From an uncultured Chlorobiota bacterium (lineage in GTDB: Bacteria > Bacteroidota > Ignavibacteria > UBA10030 > UBA6906): a stretch of 64,000 nt of DNA. The stretch's first letter is position 1; each line of letters starts with the position of its first letter. Below are positions 19,524 to 27,426 of this stretch, in pieces. Both the position numbers and the translations under genes were made by a program. The notes beneath the pieces are model-generated. The model was given only the letters and a program-made list of their open reading frames with translations. It was not told the DNA's origin and did not search any database. The DNA lies in contig CAADGV010000033.1 in assembly GCA_900696645.1 (NCBI GenBank), positions 248,001 through 312,000 on the forward strand, in the 5' to 3' direction.

Positions 19524-19562
19524 CAGGGGCTGATTGACTTGGCAAGAAACAAATAGCAATCT

Positions 19563-19652
19563 GGAGAGGTGGGTGAGTGGCCGAAACCAGCGGTTTGCTA
19601 AACCGCCGTAGGGTGTAAAACTCTACCGAGAGTTCGAATCTCTCCCTCTCCG
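19563..19652 (+). tRNA. tRNA-Ser (anticodon GCU)
   Basis: A 90-nt class II tRNA. The acceptor stem GGAGAGG (19563-19569) pairs with CCTCTCC (19645-19651), with discriminator G19652. The anticodon loop is TTGCTAA, giving anticodon GCU for AGC/AGU codons. A long variable arm (GTAGGGTGTAAAACTCTACC) is present as expected for serine. The T arm is GAGAG-TTCGAAT-CTCTC. CCA is not encoded (GCAAG follows). Hairpin B starts at its discriminator base. Confidence 0.96.
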
Positions 19653-19694
19653 CAAGACTACGCCCCGCCAGAAGACGGCGGGGCTTCGTCTTGC
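19652..19694 (+). repeat. Hairpin B of the TAC/TTC hairpin family
   Basis: GCAAGAC-TAC-GCCCCGCC, loop AGAAGAC, GGCGGGGC-TTC-GTCTTGC. It abuts the tRNA 3' end. It may serve as a transcription or processing stop for the tRNA, but no U-tract follows (AGGCACC). Its right half (19677-19696) recurs in near-identical form at 20013-20031. Confidence 0.75.
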
Positions 19695-19733
19695 AGGCAC
19701 CTCTGTTTCCCCAGTCTTGAGTTGGACACAAGT

Positions 19734-20003
19734 ATGCCCTTTTCGTATGTGTATGTTTTGAAGAGTCTCAAGAGACGGTTTCTCTATGTCGGTTCAACAA
19801 ACGACATCCCTCGTAGAGTACAAGAGCATCACGACGGGTTGGTTCAATCTACGAAGGCATACCGTCCGTTGAAGCTTGTTGCGTACATTGCAGTTGAGTC
19901 AGAGACCAAGGCAAGAGAACTGGAAGTGTACTTGAAGACAGGATCAGGGAAGGCAGTGCTGAAGAAGCGAATTTTAACCGACGAAGCCGCTTCTCAGGCG
20001 TAG
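19734..20003 (+). CDS. Small GIY-YIG nuclease-domain protein
   Basis: An 89-residue protein that is almost entirely a GIY-YIG domain: YVYVLKSL and FLYVGSTND carry the two GIY/YIG strands, RRVQEH carries the conserved Arg, and ETKARELEVYLKTGSGK carries the conserved Glu and the C-terminal helix. Stand-alone domains of this size resemble the UvrC/YhbQ-like group. ATG 19734 is chosen over TTG 19722 because the domain starts right after it. The last nine codons and the TAG stop lie inside hairpin C, so the tail (TDEAASQA) is encoded by repeat DNA. It is flanked by hairpins B and C and a direct repeat next to tRNA-Ser, which suggests a mobile or formerly mobile cassette. Confidence 0.88.
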   Translation: MPFSYVYVLKSLKRRFLYVGSTNDIPRRVQEHHDGLVQSTKAYRPLKLVAYIAVESETKARELEVYLKTGSGKAVLKKRILTDEAASQA

Positions 20004-20008
20004 TCGGT
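19977..20008 (-). repeat. Hairpin C (inverted copy) overlapping the GIY-YIG stop
   Basis: On the plus strand ACCGAC-GAA-GCC, loop GCTTCTCA, GGC-GTA-GTCGGT. Its reverse complement has the same GAC-TAC-GCC...GGC-TTC-GTC layout as hairpins A and B. An alternative pairing of GACGAAGCC (19980-19988) with GGCTTCGTC (20017-20025) is also perfect over 9 bp. Confidence 0.7.
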
Positions 20009-20010
20009 CG

Positions 20011-20031
20011 GTGGGGGGCTTCGTCTTACAG
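20011..20031 (+). repeat. Direct repeat of the right arm of hairpin B
   Basis: GTGGGGGGCTTCGTCTTACAG closely matches the hairpin B right arm and its flank at 19677-19696 (shared core GGGGCTTCGTCTT). The two copies bracket the GIY-YIG gene as a direct repeat about 335 bases apart. Confidence 0.6.
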
Positions 20032-20244
20032 TCAATCCCTCCACATCGGCAGTTTGGCCTTCGTTTTTCCGTTCGCACAGAACACTTCATTCTTCCGCAT
20101 TACCACCCGTGGAGCGACGCCGGTCACATTTATCGGCAGGGGCTTTGTGTTTCAACGGTTTTTTTCTCATTTTTGTCTCGGGGTTTACACACTTCGCTCT
20201 CCGTCAACATTGGTCACTGAACGCATTTGAACTCAATCTCTCGT
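20032..20244. other. Intergenic leader before the polysaccharide locus
   Basis: About 210 bases without a supported gene. I looked for a promoter with the pattern found elsewhere in the window and saw no convincing match. The stretch is T-rich around 20155-20185. Confidence 0.4.
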
Positions 20245-22653
20245 ATGACATCTCATCGGGTCACGGTTTTCCTTGCCGGCTCCCTGCTGCTGATTGCCTC
20301 GCCAGATTCGAAGCATTCGCTCAATGCTCAGACCAAGGCTCAACTCAAGCAACAAGCCGAAGGCCGGCTCAGAGATATGTCTCCCGATGAAATTGAACGA
20401 AAACTGAAGGAATACGGCATCTCACGCGAAGAGGCAGTCACGAGGGCCAAGGAACTAAACATCAGTCTCGAAGAATACCTTACGAAGCCATTACAGGTGG
20501 TGACGCAATCAGGCGTGGCAACATCCCGGCCGCAGCTTCAACCCGAACCGGGACGCGTAAGCAAGCGCACGGACGACACAACCGCACAGCGCCCGCTGTT
20601 GCTTATTCCGGGCTTGTCAGACCGTAAAGGCGTTGACAGTCTTCAGCCGTTCGGCTATGAGATTTTCCGGCTTTCCCCCTTCGCATTCGAACCTGTGCTT
20701 AATCTGTCGAGCCCGCCATCGTACGTACTTGGTCCGGGCGATGAAGTCGTGATTACGGTGTGGGGCGAAATAAAGCTGAATTACCAACTCCAGATCAATC
20801 GTGAGGGGAATGTTGTCGTGCCCGATGTCGGGCCAGTGAGCGCAAACGGCGCCACGCTTTCCGATTTCAAAGACAGGCTGCTGCGACGCATGGGTTCCAT
20901 TTATTCAGGATTGGATAGCCGCTACGGTGCGCCGAATACATTTCTCGACGTCTCGCTCGGAAAACTCCGAACCATTCAGGTATTTGTGCTGGGTGAGGTT
21001 GCGGCGCCCGGCAGCTACTCCATCTCTTCCTTTGCTACTGCATTTACGGCACTCTACATTGCAGGCGGGCCCGGTGTTACAGGAACGTTGCGTGATGTAC
21101 AGATCATGCGCAAGGGAACTGCAGCGACGTCACTCGACATCTATGACTACATCATTCGGGGAGATAATTCCAAGGATATCCGCCTTCATGATGGTGATGT
21201 CGTTTTCGTGAAGCCTGCACTCAGGCGGGTCGCGGTTATCGGGGCAGTCACGCGGCCGGCAATCTATGAATTGCGTGCAGGTGAAACACTTGGCGATCTT
21301 GTTTCCCTTGCAGGCGGCTTGCGGTTCGATGCATACCACAACAGAATTCATATTGAGCGGATTGTTCCCTTCGATCAGCGAAGCGAATTCGACAAGAACA
21401 TCCTTGATATGGATGTGATGTTTGGCTCGCTTGCGGAATTGCGACAAAGCAATACCCGGTTGGAAGATGGCGATGTTATCTCGGTATTCAAGATTTCAGA
21501 TCTCGTACAGAATCGGGTGAGCATAACGGGAAATGTCAACAAACCGGGACGCTTCGAGTTGCGGGCGGGCATGAGAATCAGCAATCTGATACTTGCCGCA
21601 GACAGCCTTCAACGGAACACATTTTCTGAGCGGGGGACATTGTTCCGCATCTTGCCGAACCTGAGACGCGAAATTCACGCGTTCAATCCGAGACTTGCGC
21701 TCGAAGGAGACGAGGCTCATAACCTCTTGTTGCAGAACGAAGACAGTCTCATCATCTACAAAGCAAGCCAGTTCTTCCCGGAGCAAACAGTAACAATCAG
21801 CGGCGCCGTGTGCATGCCGGGCGTGTATCCCCGCAGCGAGAAAATGACTGTTGCAGACCTTGTAGTGTTAGCCGGAGGACTTAAAGAGAATGCGTCAATG
21901 AAGGGGTGGGAAATATCGAGGATCGACACTACCAAGCTCGGCACATACAGCACAGTGTACCGGCTTGATGTCACGCCCGACTACTGGGATGCAAGCAACG
22001 GGCAAGGCTTTGCGCTCAAGGATTTCGACTTTGTGTCGGTGCCTATTGATCCGCGATTCACACAAAATAAGCTGGTCGTCCTGTCAGGGCACGTCATGAG
22101 CCCCGGCGCCTATGCGCTGCAGTATGAAGGGGAGAGGCTCGTGAATGTTATCCGGCGAGCCGGCGGACTGCGTCCGAGTGCATTCCCGGGCGCATCGCGG
22201 TTCCACCGCAAGCAGAACGCGACGGGCATCATCCCTATTGACTTCGAAAAGGCGCTCAATGATACGCTCGCACGAGACAACATAGTGCTGAATGAGGGCG
22301 ATTCGATTCATGTGGCTTTTCACGAAGACGTCGTTTATGTGTACGGCGAGGTGTTTGCCCCTTCCGCCATTCTCTACAAGAAAGGCGAAAGCGTGGATTA
22401 CTATATTCGTCAGGCCGGAGGGTTCAAGCAGGAGGCAGACGAAAGTCGCGTTGTGGCATTCTTGCCGAGCGGAAAGAAGTACGAGTCGGGTTGGTTCTTC
22501 CTGGGCGATCCCGAGCTTCCTCCGGGCAGCACAATCAGCGTCCCGAAGGTGATCGAGAAGGAAGATAAGGCGTTGCCGACAATCGGCAACCTTGCTACTA
22601 TTCTGGCAAGCATTGCTGCCATTACGGTTGCGATTGTTCAGATATCCAAATGA
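20245..22653 (+). CDS. Polysaccharide export protein with six SLBB domains (Wza-like)
   Basis: An 802-residue outer-membrane export protein. It has a signal-like N-terminus, a charged helical stretch (DMSPDEIERKLKEYGISREE), then a poly-export domain (YVLGPGDEVVITVWGE, about residues 160-240). Six SLBB-type modules follow, each with a V-x-G-x-V-x-x-P-G core and a later AGG: VLGEVAAPG, VIGAVTRPA, ITGNVNKPG, ISGAVCMPG, LSGHVMSPG and VYGEVFAPS. A hydrophobic C-terminal helix (LATILASIAAITVAIVQ) ends it, as in Wza where the terminal helices form the outer-membrane pore. It is about twice the length of E. coli Wza (379). The ATG at 20245 is chosen; a TTG at 20227 is possible. It opens the polysaccharide locus. 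Confidence 0.88.
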   Translation: MTSHRVTVFLAGSLLLIASPDSKHSLNAQTKAQLKQQAEGRLRDMSPDEIERKLKEYGISREEAVTRAKELNISLEEYLTKPLQVVTQSGVATSRPQLQPEPGRVSKRTDDTTAQRPLLLIPGLSDRKGVDSLQPFGYEIFRLSPFAFEPVLNLSSPPSYVLGPGDEVVITVWGEIKLNYQLQINREGNVVVPDVGPVSANGATLSDFKDRLLRRMGSIYSGLDSRYGAPNTFLDVSLGKLRTIQVFVLGEVAAPGSYSISSFATAFTALYIAGGPGVTGTLRDVQIMRKGTAATSLDIYDYIIRGDNSKDIRLHDGDVVFVKPALRRVAVIGAVTRPAIYELRAGETLGDLVSLAGGLRFDAYHNRIHIERIVPFDQRSEFDKNILDMDVMFGSLAELRQSNTRLEDGDVISVFKISDLVQNRVSITGNVNKPGRFELRAGMRISNLILAADSLQRNTFSERGTLFRILPNLRREIHAFNPRLALEGDEAHNLLLQNEDSLIIYKASQFFPEQTVTISGAVCMPGVYPRSEKMTVADLVVLAGGLKENASMKGWEISRIDTTKLGTYSTVYRLDVTPDYWDASNGQGFALKDFDFVSVPIDPRFTQNKLVVLSGHVMSPGAYALQYEGERLVNVIRRAGGLRPSAFPGASRFHRKQNATGIIPIDFEKALNDTLARDNIVLNEGDSIHVAFHEDVVYVYGEVFAPSAILYKKGESVDYYIRQAGGFKQEADESRVVAFLPSGKKYESGWFFLGDPELPPGSTISVPKVIEKEDKALPTIGNLATILASIAAITVAIVQISK

Positions 22654-22717
22654 TGATTTTCAGTAGGATGAATGTCTGCTGTATGCTTGCCGGAGAAGCC
22701 AACCGGAAGGCTCTCAG

Positions 22718-22867
22718 ATGCCTGTCACGTCGCTACCAGATGGCTGGCGGATACGAAGGATGAGCGAAGCAGATACGGACCAGCTACCGGCAGGGGTTGA
22801 TTTGAGGCGGAGCAGCATGCGTGGTATTGCGTACGCTGTAGCCGGGCGCAATACAAAGCGCGTTTGA
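22718..22867 (+). CDS. Possible 49-residue small protein before wzz
   Basis: An open frame in the 213-base gap between the export gene and wzz. GGAAGG lies seven bases before its ATG, and its TGA overlaps the wzz ATG (TGATG), as for real gene pairs in this window. The product is basic and without recognised motifs (starts MPVTSLPDGWRIRRM, ends GRNTKRV). It may be a coupled leader peptide or chance. Confidence 0.25.
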   Translation: MPVTSLPDGWRIRRMSEADTDQLPAGVDLRRSSMRGIAYAVAGRNTKRV

Positions 22868-23919
22868 TGATTGTTCTGAAAACCGATACCACAGAAAATT
22901 TGATGACAACAGAACAGAAAAAGGTTGATTCACCTGCATCAGACGACCACGAGGGGCCGACACTTCAGGAAATTCTTATTCCCATCTGGGCGAACAGGAA
23001 GAGGATTCTCCTCATTTCGTTCGTAGTTGCACTTGTCACGTTGGGGATAAACTTCCTGCTTCCTGTTTACTATAAGTCCACTGCAACACTCCTTCCGGAA
23101 ACACAAAAAGACAAACTCTCCGCACTGGGCCAGTTTGCGGATATAGCAAATCTCGCCGGAGTGAGCGTCCCCGGCAGCGAGATTGCCCGGTTGTACCCCA
23201 CGATTGTAAACAGCGAAACGATTCTGAGAAGCGTGATTTTCAAAAAGTACAAAACGGAGGAGTTTCCGGATTCGACAACACTGCTAGATTACTTTGATTT
23301 CGACGAGGAGACTGAGCAGAAGAAGGTATCAAGAGCGATTAACCAGATGCGTGATTTGCTCGATGCTTCATACGAGGCAAAGACAAGCATTGTACATTTG
23401 AATTTAGAAATGCAAGAGCCTGAACTATCGGCAGTTGTTCTAAATGAGATAATCGCTCAACTTGACGAGTTCATGCGCAAAAAGAGGCTGGCTAACGCAT
23501 CCGAGCAGGTGCGGTGGCTTTCTGTGCGAATTGGTGATGTAAGCGAAGAGTTGAAAGAGGCCGAAGAAGACCTTCGTAGATTTCGAGAAGCTAATAGACA
23601 GGTCTCATTTTCTCCCCAACTGAGTGTTCAGCAAGAGCGCTTGATTCGGAATGTCCAAGTTAATTCGGCTATCTATGTCGAGTTACGCAAGCAGATGGAA
23701 CTTGCCAGGCTGGAGGAAGTCAAGAACACAACGATTGTTAATGTACTAGATGTTGCCCAACCGCCCGTAAAGAAAGGCAGGCCGAAGCGAGCCACTAATA
23801 GTGTACTGGCTTTCTTAGGCTCGGTGGTTGTGCTTAGTATGGGTGCGGCAGCGAAGGGCATCTACGGAGAGCAGATCAAGCGCTCAATTCACGCAATGCA
23901 ATCGTCGAAACGTAGCTGA
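22867..23919 (+). CDS. wzz: Wzz-type polysaccharide chain-length determinant
   Basis: A 350-residue inner-membrane polysaccharide co-polymerase. It has an N-terminal cytosolic segment, a first membrane helix (ILLISFVVALVTLGINFLL), a large periplasmic part with a coiled coil around residues 215-290 (EELKEAEEDLRRFREANRQ), and a second membrane helix near the C-terminus (SVLAFLGSVVVLSMGAAAK), preceded by the proline-rich QPPVKKGRPKR. It lacks the cytoplasmic tyrosine kinase domain of Wzc. It sets the modal length of the polymer made by Wzy. The ATG at 22867 is used; ATG 22906 (MTTEQKK) is an alternative. Confidence 0.87.
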   Translation: MIVLKTDTTENLMTTEQKKVDSPASDDHEGPTLQEILIPIWANRKRILLISFVVALVTLGINFLLPVYYKSTATLLPETQKDKLSALGQFADIANLAGVSVPGSEIARLYPTIVNSETILRSVIFKKYKTEEFPDSTTLLDYFDFDEETEQKKVSRAINQMRDLLDASYEAKTSIVHLNLEMQEPELSAVVLNEIIAQLDEFMRKKRLANASEQVRWLSVRIGDVSEELKEAEEDLRRFREANRQVSFSPQLSVQQERLIRNVQVNSAIYVELRKQMELARLEEVKNTTIVNVLDVAQPPVKKGRPKRATNSVLAFLGSVVVLSMGAAAKGIYGEQIKRSIHAMQSSKRS

Positions 23920-23973
23920 TTTCTTTCAAGACTTGAACCCAATCTTATATCCTTCACGATTCTGGTTTCTACG

Positions 23974-25332
23974 TTGAACGATCGCCACGGCAAGGGGAAT
24001 TTCATACGAAGCCAGGTTTCGGCTATATTGGCTTCATCGTCGATTATGAAAGCCGGTCTGTCTGTCCTGGATCAAGCTGTCGTATCTGCAACAAATTTTC
24101 TGACTAGTCTTCTACTGGCTCGTATTTGTACCCCGGACGAATATGGAGCATTTGTTATTGCACTTTCCATCCTTCTCTTTCTCAACGGACTTCAGGCCTC
24201 AATAATTTGTGGCCCAATGATGGTCATCGGGGCCGCCAAGACAGGGGACGAAAGGAATGGTTATTTTAAGGCGCTTTTCACAGGACAACTAATCCTGAGT
24301 TTAGCTATAATGACCGCCGTATTTCTCGCCTTAGCTGTTTCTGGTGTGATTGGAAATGAAATGCGGTTTTGGAATAACGCCTTCTTGATGATGGGCATAG
24401 TTATTCCGTTTGTGCAGGTGCAAGAATTCTTCAAGCGAATGCTAATAACATCCCTTTCGATGGGAAAGGCTTTAGCTATCGATCTTGTACTCGCCGTAGT
24501 ACAACTGGGGCTCATATTCGGACTGTGGCGATACGGCAATATCGATTTGTTGATTGATGGTGCTGGAATATTGTCTGCCGGTACTGCTCTAGCATCGATC
24601 GGGATTGCAACAACAGCATCGGCAATATTTGCATTGTGGTTGACTAGAGGTTTCCTACGGTCGCGTGTGGTTGATTTTTGGAAGCAGATACAAGAAACTT
24701 TTGTATATGGTAAATGGCTTCTGGGGACGCATTTCGGAGGAATTGGATTCTCCCAAGCTACACTATGGGCTGCCGGCATCATCGGCGGCCATGTTGCCAC
24801 TGCGAATGTTGAGGCCACAAGGTTGATGATTGCTCCAGCCCAGATTATGTTATTTGCCGGTGGTAACTTTATGACACCTTTCTTATCCGAGCAATTTTCC
24901 CGAGGAGGAAAAGAACTCGTATTCGTTCAGATGAAAAAAATCATTCCGCTATGGACTAGTTTCTTCTTTTCTTATGCTCTGTTGATAGTATTATTTGGCG
25001 AAGAGATGCTCGACCTCTTGTTCAATGAAAAATACACTGGTGTAGCTAGCATACTTACGATGTGGATGCTTGTCTATGTGGGAACAGCGATGAAACAACT
25101 TCCTGGAACGATGTTGATAGCAATGAAAAGACCTGACATAGGAATGATGGTTACGCTGTCAGTGGGAGCCGTGACAACTTTGCTAACCGTGTGGTTTATG
25201 AGCCTCGGAGGTGAAATGTGGGCTGTTTTTGCAAGGTTCGTTGGTGAGGTACTCCTCTTTGCTACGTTCTTCTTCTTTGTGTACAAAGTTTTCTACAGGA
25301 GAAAGTCCAAAGTGATCAAATCGCAGGTATAG
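23974..25332 (+). CDS. wzx: Wzx-type oligosaccharide flippase
   Basis: A 452-residue inner-membrane protein with about 12-14 hydrophobic helices, of the MOP/polysaccharide transporter superfamily. Typical features are the first helix ending in NFLTSLLLARICTPDEYGAF and the paired helices throughout. It flips lipid-linked repeat units to the periplasm. A TTG start at 23974 is used because the segment preceding ATG 24046 is usually present in this family; there is no strong ribosome-binding site for either. Base composition is visibly more A/T rich than the flanking metabolic genes, which is common for serotype-specific genes. Confidence 0.85.
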   Translation: MNDRHGKGNFIRSQVSAILASSSIMKAGLSVLDQAVVSATNFLTSLLLARICTPDEYGAFVIALSILLFLNGLQASIICGPMMVIGAAKTGDERNGYFKALFTGQLILSLAIMTAVFLALAVSGVIGNEMRFWNNAFLMMGIVIPFVQVQEFFKRMLITSLSMGKALAIDLVLAVVQLGLIFGLWRYGNIDLLIDGAGILSAGTALASIGIATTASAIFALWLTRGFLRSRVVDFWKQIQETFVYGKWLLGTHFGGIGFSQATLWAAGIIGGHVATANVEATRLMIAPAQIMLFAGGNFMTPFLSEQFSRGGKELVFVQMKKIIPLWTSFFFSYALLIVLFGEEMLDLLFNEKYTGVASILTMWMLVYVGTAMKQLPGTMLIAMKRPDIGMMVTLSVGAVTTLLTVWFMSLGGEMWAVFARFVGEVLLFATFFFFVYKVFYRRKSKVIKSQV

Positions 25333-25341
25333 GAACTTCGT

Positions 25342-26145
25342 ATGCAACCTAAGATCTCGGCAGTAATAAATGTCCGCAATGAGTCACACGTCCTGAGAGA
25401 TTGCTTACTCTCACTTTCTGGATTCGCGGATGAGATTATTGTGTGTGACATGAAGAGTGAGGACGGAAGCGCCGACATAGCCAAGTCAATGGGATGCCAT
25501 GTTTATACGCATGAACCGGCACCTTATGGAGAATACTCGTTGCCAACAAGCGTCAGGAGAGCCTCAGGCGAATGGGTTCTGTGGTTTGATCCTGATATGC
25601 GATTACCTGTAGAAACAGCCGAACGGCTCAAGCAACTTGTGAAAAATGAAGAAGCTGATGTTGTTCAGTTTCATCTCAAAAATCGGGTTTTTGGAACATT
25701 TGTCTCCCATGGGCATGGCTCGGGAGTAGTGTTTACGAAGTTCTTCAAGAGATCGTTCTTTATTCGGAATGACGACATACAGTACAGGATTCATTCTTAT
25801 GTAAATGATGTCCTGAATCAACCTGATGCACGGTGGCTCAAATTGGACAAGAAGTACTTTCTGATACACCTTGCGTATGAAGATCTTTTCGATTGCTTTC
25901 AGAAGCACTTGCGATACGCGAGAGAAGAGGCAAAAGAGCGACATTCGCAAGGCGCTCGATTCAAGTATTCAGCACTCTTCTGGGAGCCCACACGTAAGTT
26001 CTTGCTCGACGTCTTTTATCGTGCTGCGTGGAAAGACGGAATGCCCGCCTTAGTCTTTTCCTTCGTATCGCACTTAATGTTGGTCCAAGTCCACTTGTTC
26101 ATGTGGCAGCATGAGCGTGATGCTTTGAGAAAGAACCAGGGTTGA
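25342..26145 (+). CDS. Glycosyltransferase family 2 (GT-A fold)
   Basis: A 267-residue cytosolic enzyme. The N-terminus (ISAVINVRNESHVLRDCLLS, then DEIIVCDMKSEDGSADIA) is the nucleotide-sugar binding part of family 2, and WVLWFDPDMRLP supplies the D-x-D metal motif. It adds a sugar to the lipid-linked repeat unit; donor and acceptor cannot be read from sequence. It starts nine bases after wzx. Confidence 0.85.
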   Translation: MQPKISAVINVRNESHVLRDCLLSLSGFADEIIVCDMKSEDGSADIAKSMGCHVYTHEPAPYGEYSLPTSVRRASGEWVLWFDPDMRLPVETAERLKQLVKNEEADVVQFHLKNRVFGTFVSHGHGSGVVFTKFFKRSFFIRNDDIQYRIHSYVNDVLNQPDARWLKLDKKYFLIHLAYEDLFDCFQKHLRYAREEAKERHSQGARFKYSALFWEPTRKFLLDVFYRAAWKDGMPALVFSFVSHLMLVQVHLFMWQHERDALRKNQG

Positions 26146-26151
26146 TGCGAG

Positions 26152-27426
26152 ATGCGATTCGACCGGATTCATTATCTTGTACTGGGCCTGCTCTTCACGA
26201 TATTTGTTCTGTCGAAGGTCGGATATTTCATAGAGCCAGCAACCGGCGTCCATTCCGTTTTCACGACGGAAAGCGAACAAGAAATCGAAACTGGCAGCCT
26301 ATTGGTTCAAGCGATTGTCGTGATATCCGCTTCCATAGCATTACTTGGAAAAAGATATCGTCAGAGTCTATACTTGATTAAGGCAGACGTGGTTGTCGCC
26401 TTATATATTCTGTTCTGCCTCTTGAGTCTTTTCTATTCGGCAAGTCCCTCAATCACGTTGCGTCGGTTGATCTTTGCATTGGTAGTGCTTTTTATTGGAT
26501 ATGCGCTTGCAAATGCTCCAAAGGAGCCGTTTGAGAAGCTGCTTCGAGTTCTCTATTTCTTTTTGTTGGCGTACACGTTCATCGGTGTACTCGGATTGAT
26601 TAGAAGCGCGGTCCAGGGCCACAGTTTTTTTCAGACGCCGTTTACTGTTTTTGATGCATCTCATCGTGATGGAGAAATGTTCTCCGTTGCATTTCTTCTA
26701 CATTGGCATCTGATGAAGAAGAAAGCCCGAGGCGTCTCGAGTATGCTCGTTATTGGAATACTTGGGGTCCTGATATTGTTGACCTTGTCAAGAACGAGTA
26801 TCTTAGGATTGATCATCGCTTTCGGATATATTGCTTTAGCATCCTCAACAAGAAAGACATCTGTTGCATTTCAAGTCGTCTCTTTGATTTCGGTTGTGTC
26901 TATCATTATCTTAATTCTTCCATCGACGGCAATTCAAGGCATTTTGCGCCCGGAAAGTGTTGAAACTCTGATGGGAAGAACAATTCTGTGGGATTTCATG
27001 ATTACCGCGGTTTCTGTGAATCCTCTGATTGGAGAAGGCTTTGGAGCATTTTGGAGCCCTGACAATATCTTTGATATGCAGCAATTTCAAAATTGGGGAA
27101 TCACAACAGCGCACAATGGTTTCTTTGATGTGTATCTGAACACAGGAATAATTGGTCTTATTTTTGTTTGTCTGTTGATCATTCGTTTTTGGATGTATGC
27201 CTCCAAGTTGCCTGTTGCGGAAAGAGTCTTCGTTCGGTCTGTATTGGTATTTATAATTGCGCAAAACCTTACTCAAGGGTCTTTTCAGAACCCGAGAAAT
27301 TTCCTCGAGGTTCTTTTTTGGTGGATGTATGCCGGAATTGGCGTGCATGTAGCCAGATTAGGAGCGGAATCAAATCACTCGAGTGAATCAAAGCTTATTG
27401 TGGGAGTGCAAGGTGCTGTTCAGTAA
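26152..27426 (+). CDS. wzy: O-antigen polymerase/ligase-family membrane protein (Wzy)
   Basis: A 424-residue polytopic protein with about 11-12 hydrophobic helices. The O-antigen ligase-type signature is in the C-terminal half: GRTILWDFMITAVSVNPLIG followed by ITTAHNGFFDVYLNTGIIGL in the large periplasmic loop. Given its place beside wzx and wzz, polymerase (Wzy) is preferred over ligase (WaaL). It polymerises undecaprenyl-linked repeat units. The sequence is A/T-rich relative to the window edges. Confidence 0.82.
   Translation: MRFDRIHYLVLGLLFTIFVLSKVGYFIEPATGVHSVFTTESEQEIETGSLLVQAIVVISASIALLGKRYRQSLYLIKADVVVALYILFCLLSLFYSASPSITLRRLIFALVVLFIGYALANAPKEPFEKLLRVLYFFLLAYTFIGVLGLIRSAVQGHSFFQTPFTVFDASHRDGEMFSVAFLLHWHLMKKKARGVSSMLVIGILGVLILLTLSRTSILGLIIAFGYIALASSTRKTSVAFQVVSLISVVSIIILILPSTAIQGILRPESVETLMGRTILWDFMITAVSVNPLIGEGFGAFWSPDNIFDMQQFQNWGITTAHNGFFDVYLNTGIIGLIFVCLLIIRFWMYASKLPVAERVFVRSVLVFIIAQNLTQGSFQNPRNFLEVLFWWMYAGIGVHVARLGAESNHSSESKLIVGVQGAVQ

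Noticed and set aside
19489-20031. CRISPR-like repeats
   Set aside because: The repeats are hairpins of unequal sequence with irregular spacing and orientation. There are no regular spacers and no cas genes.
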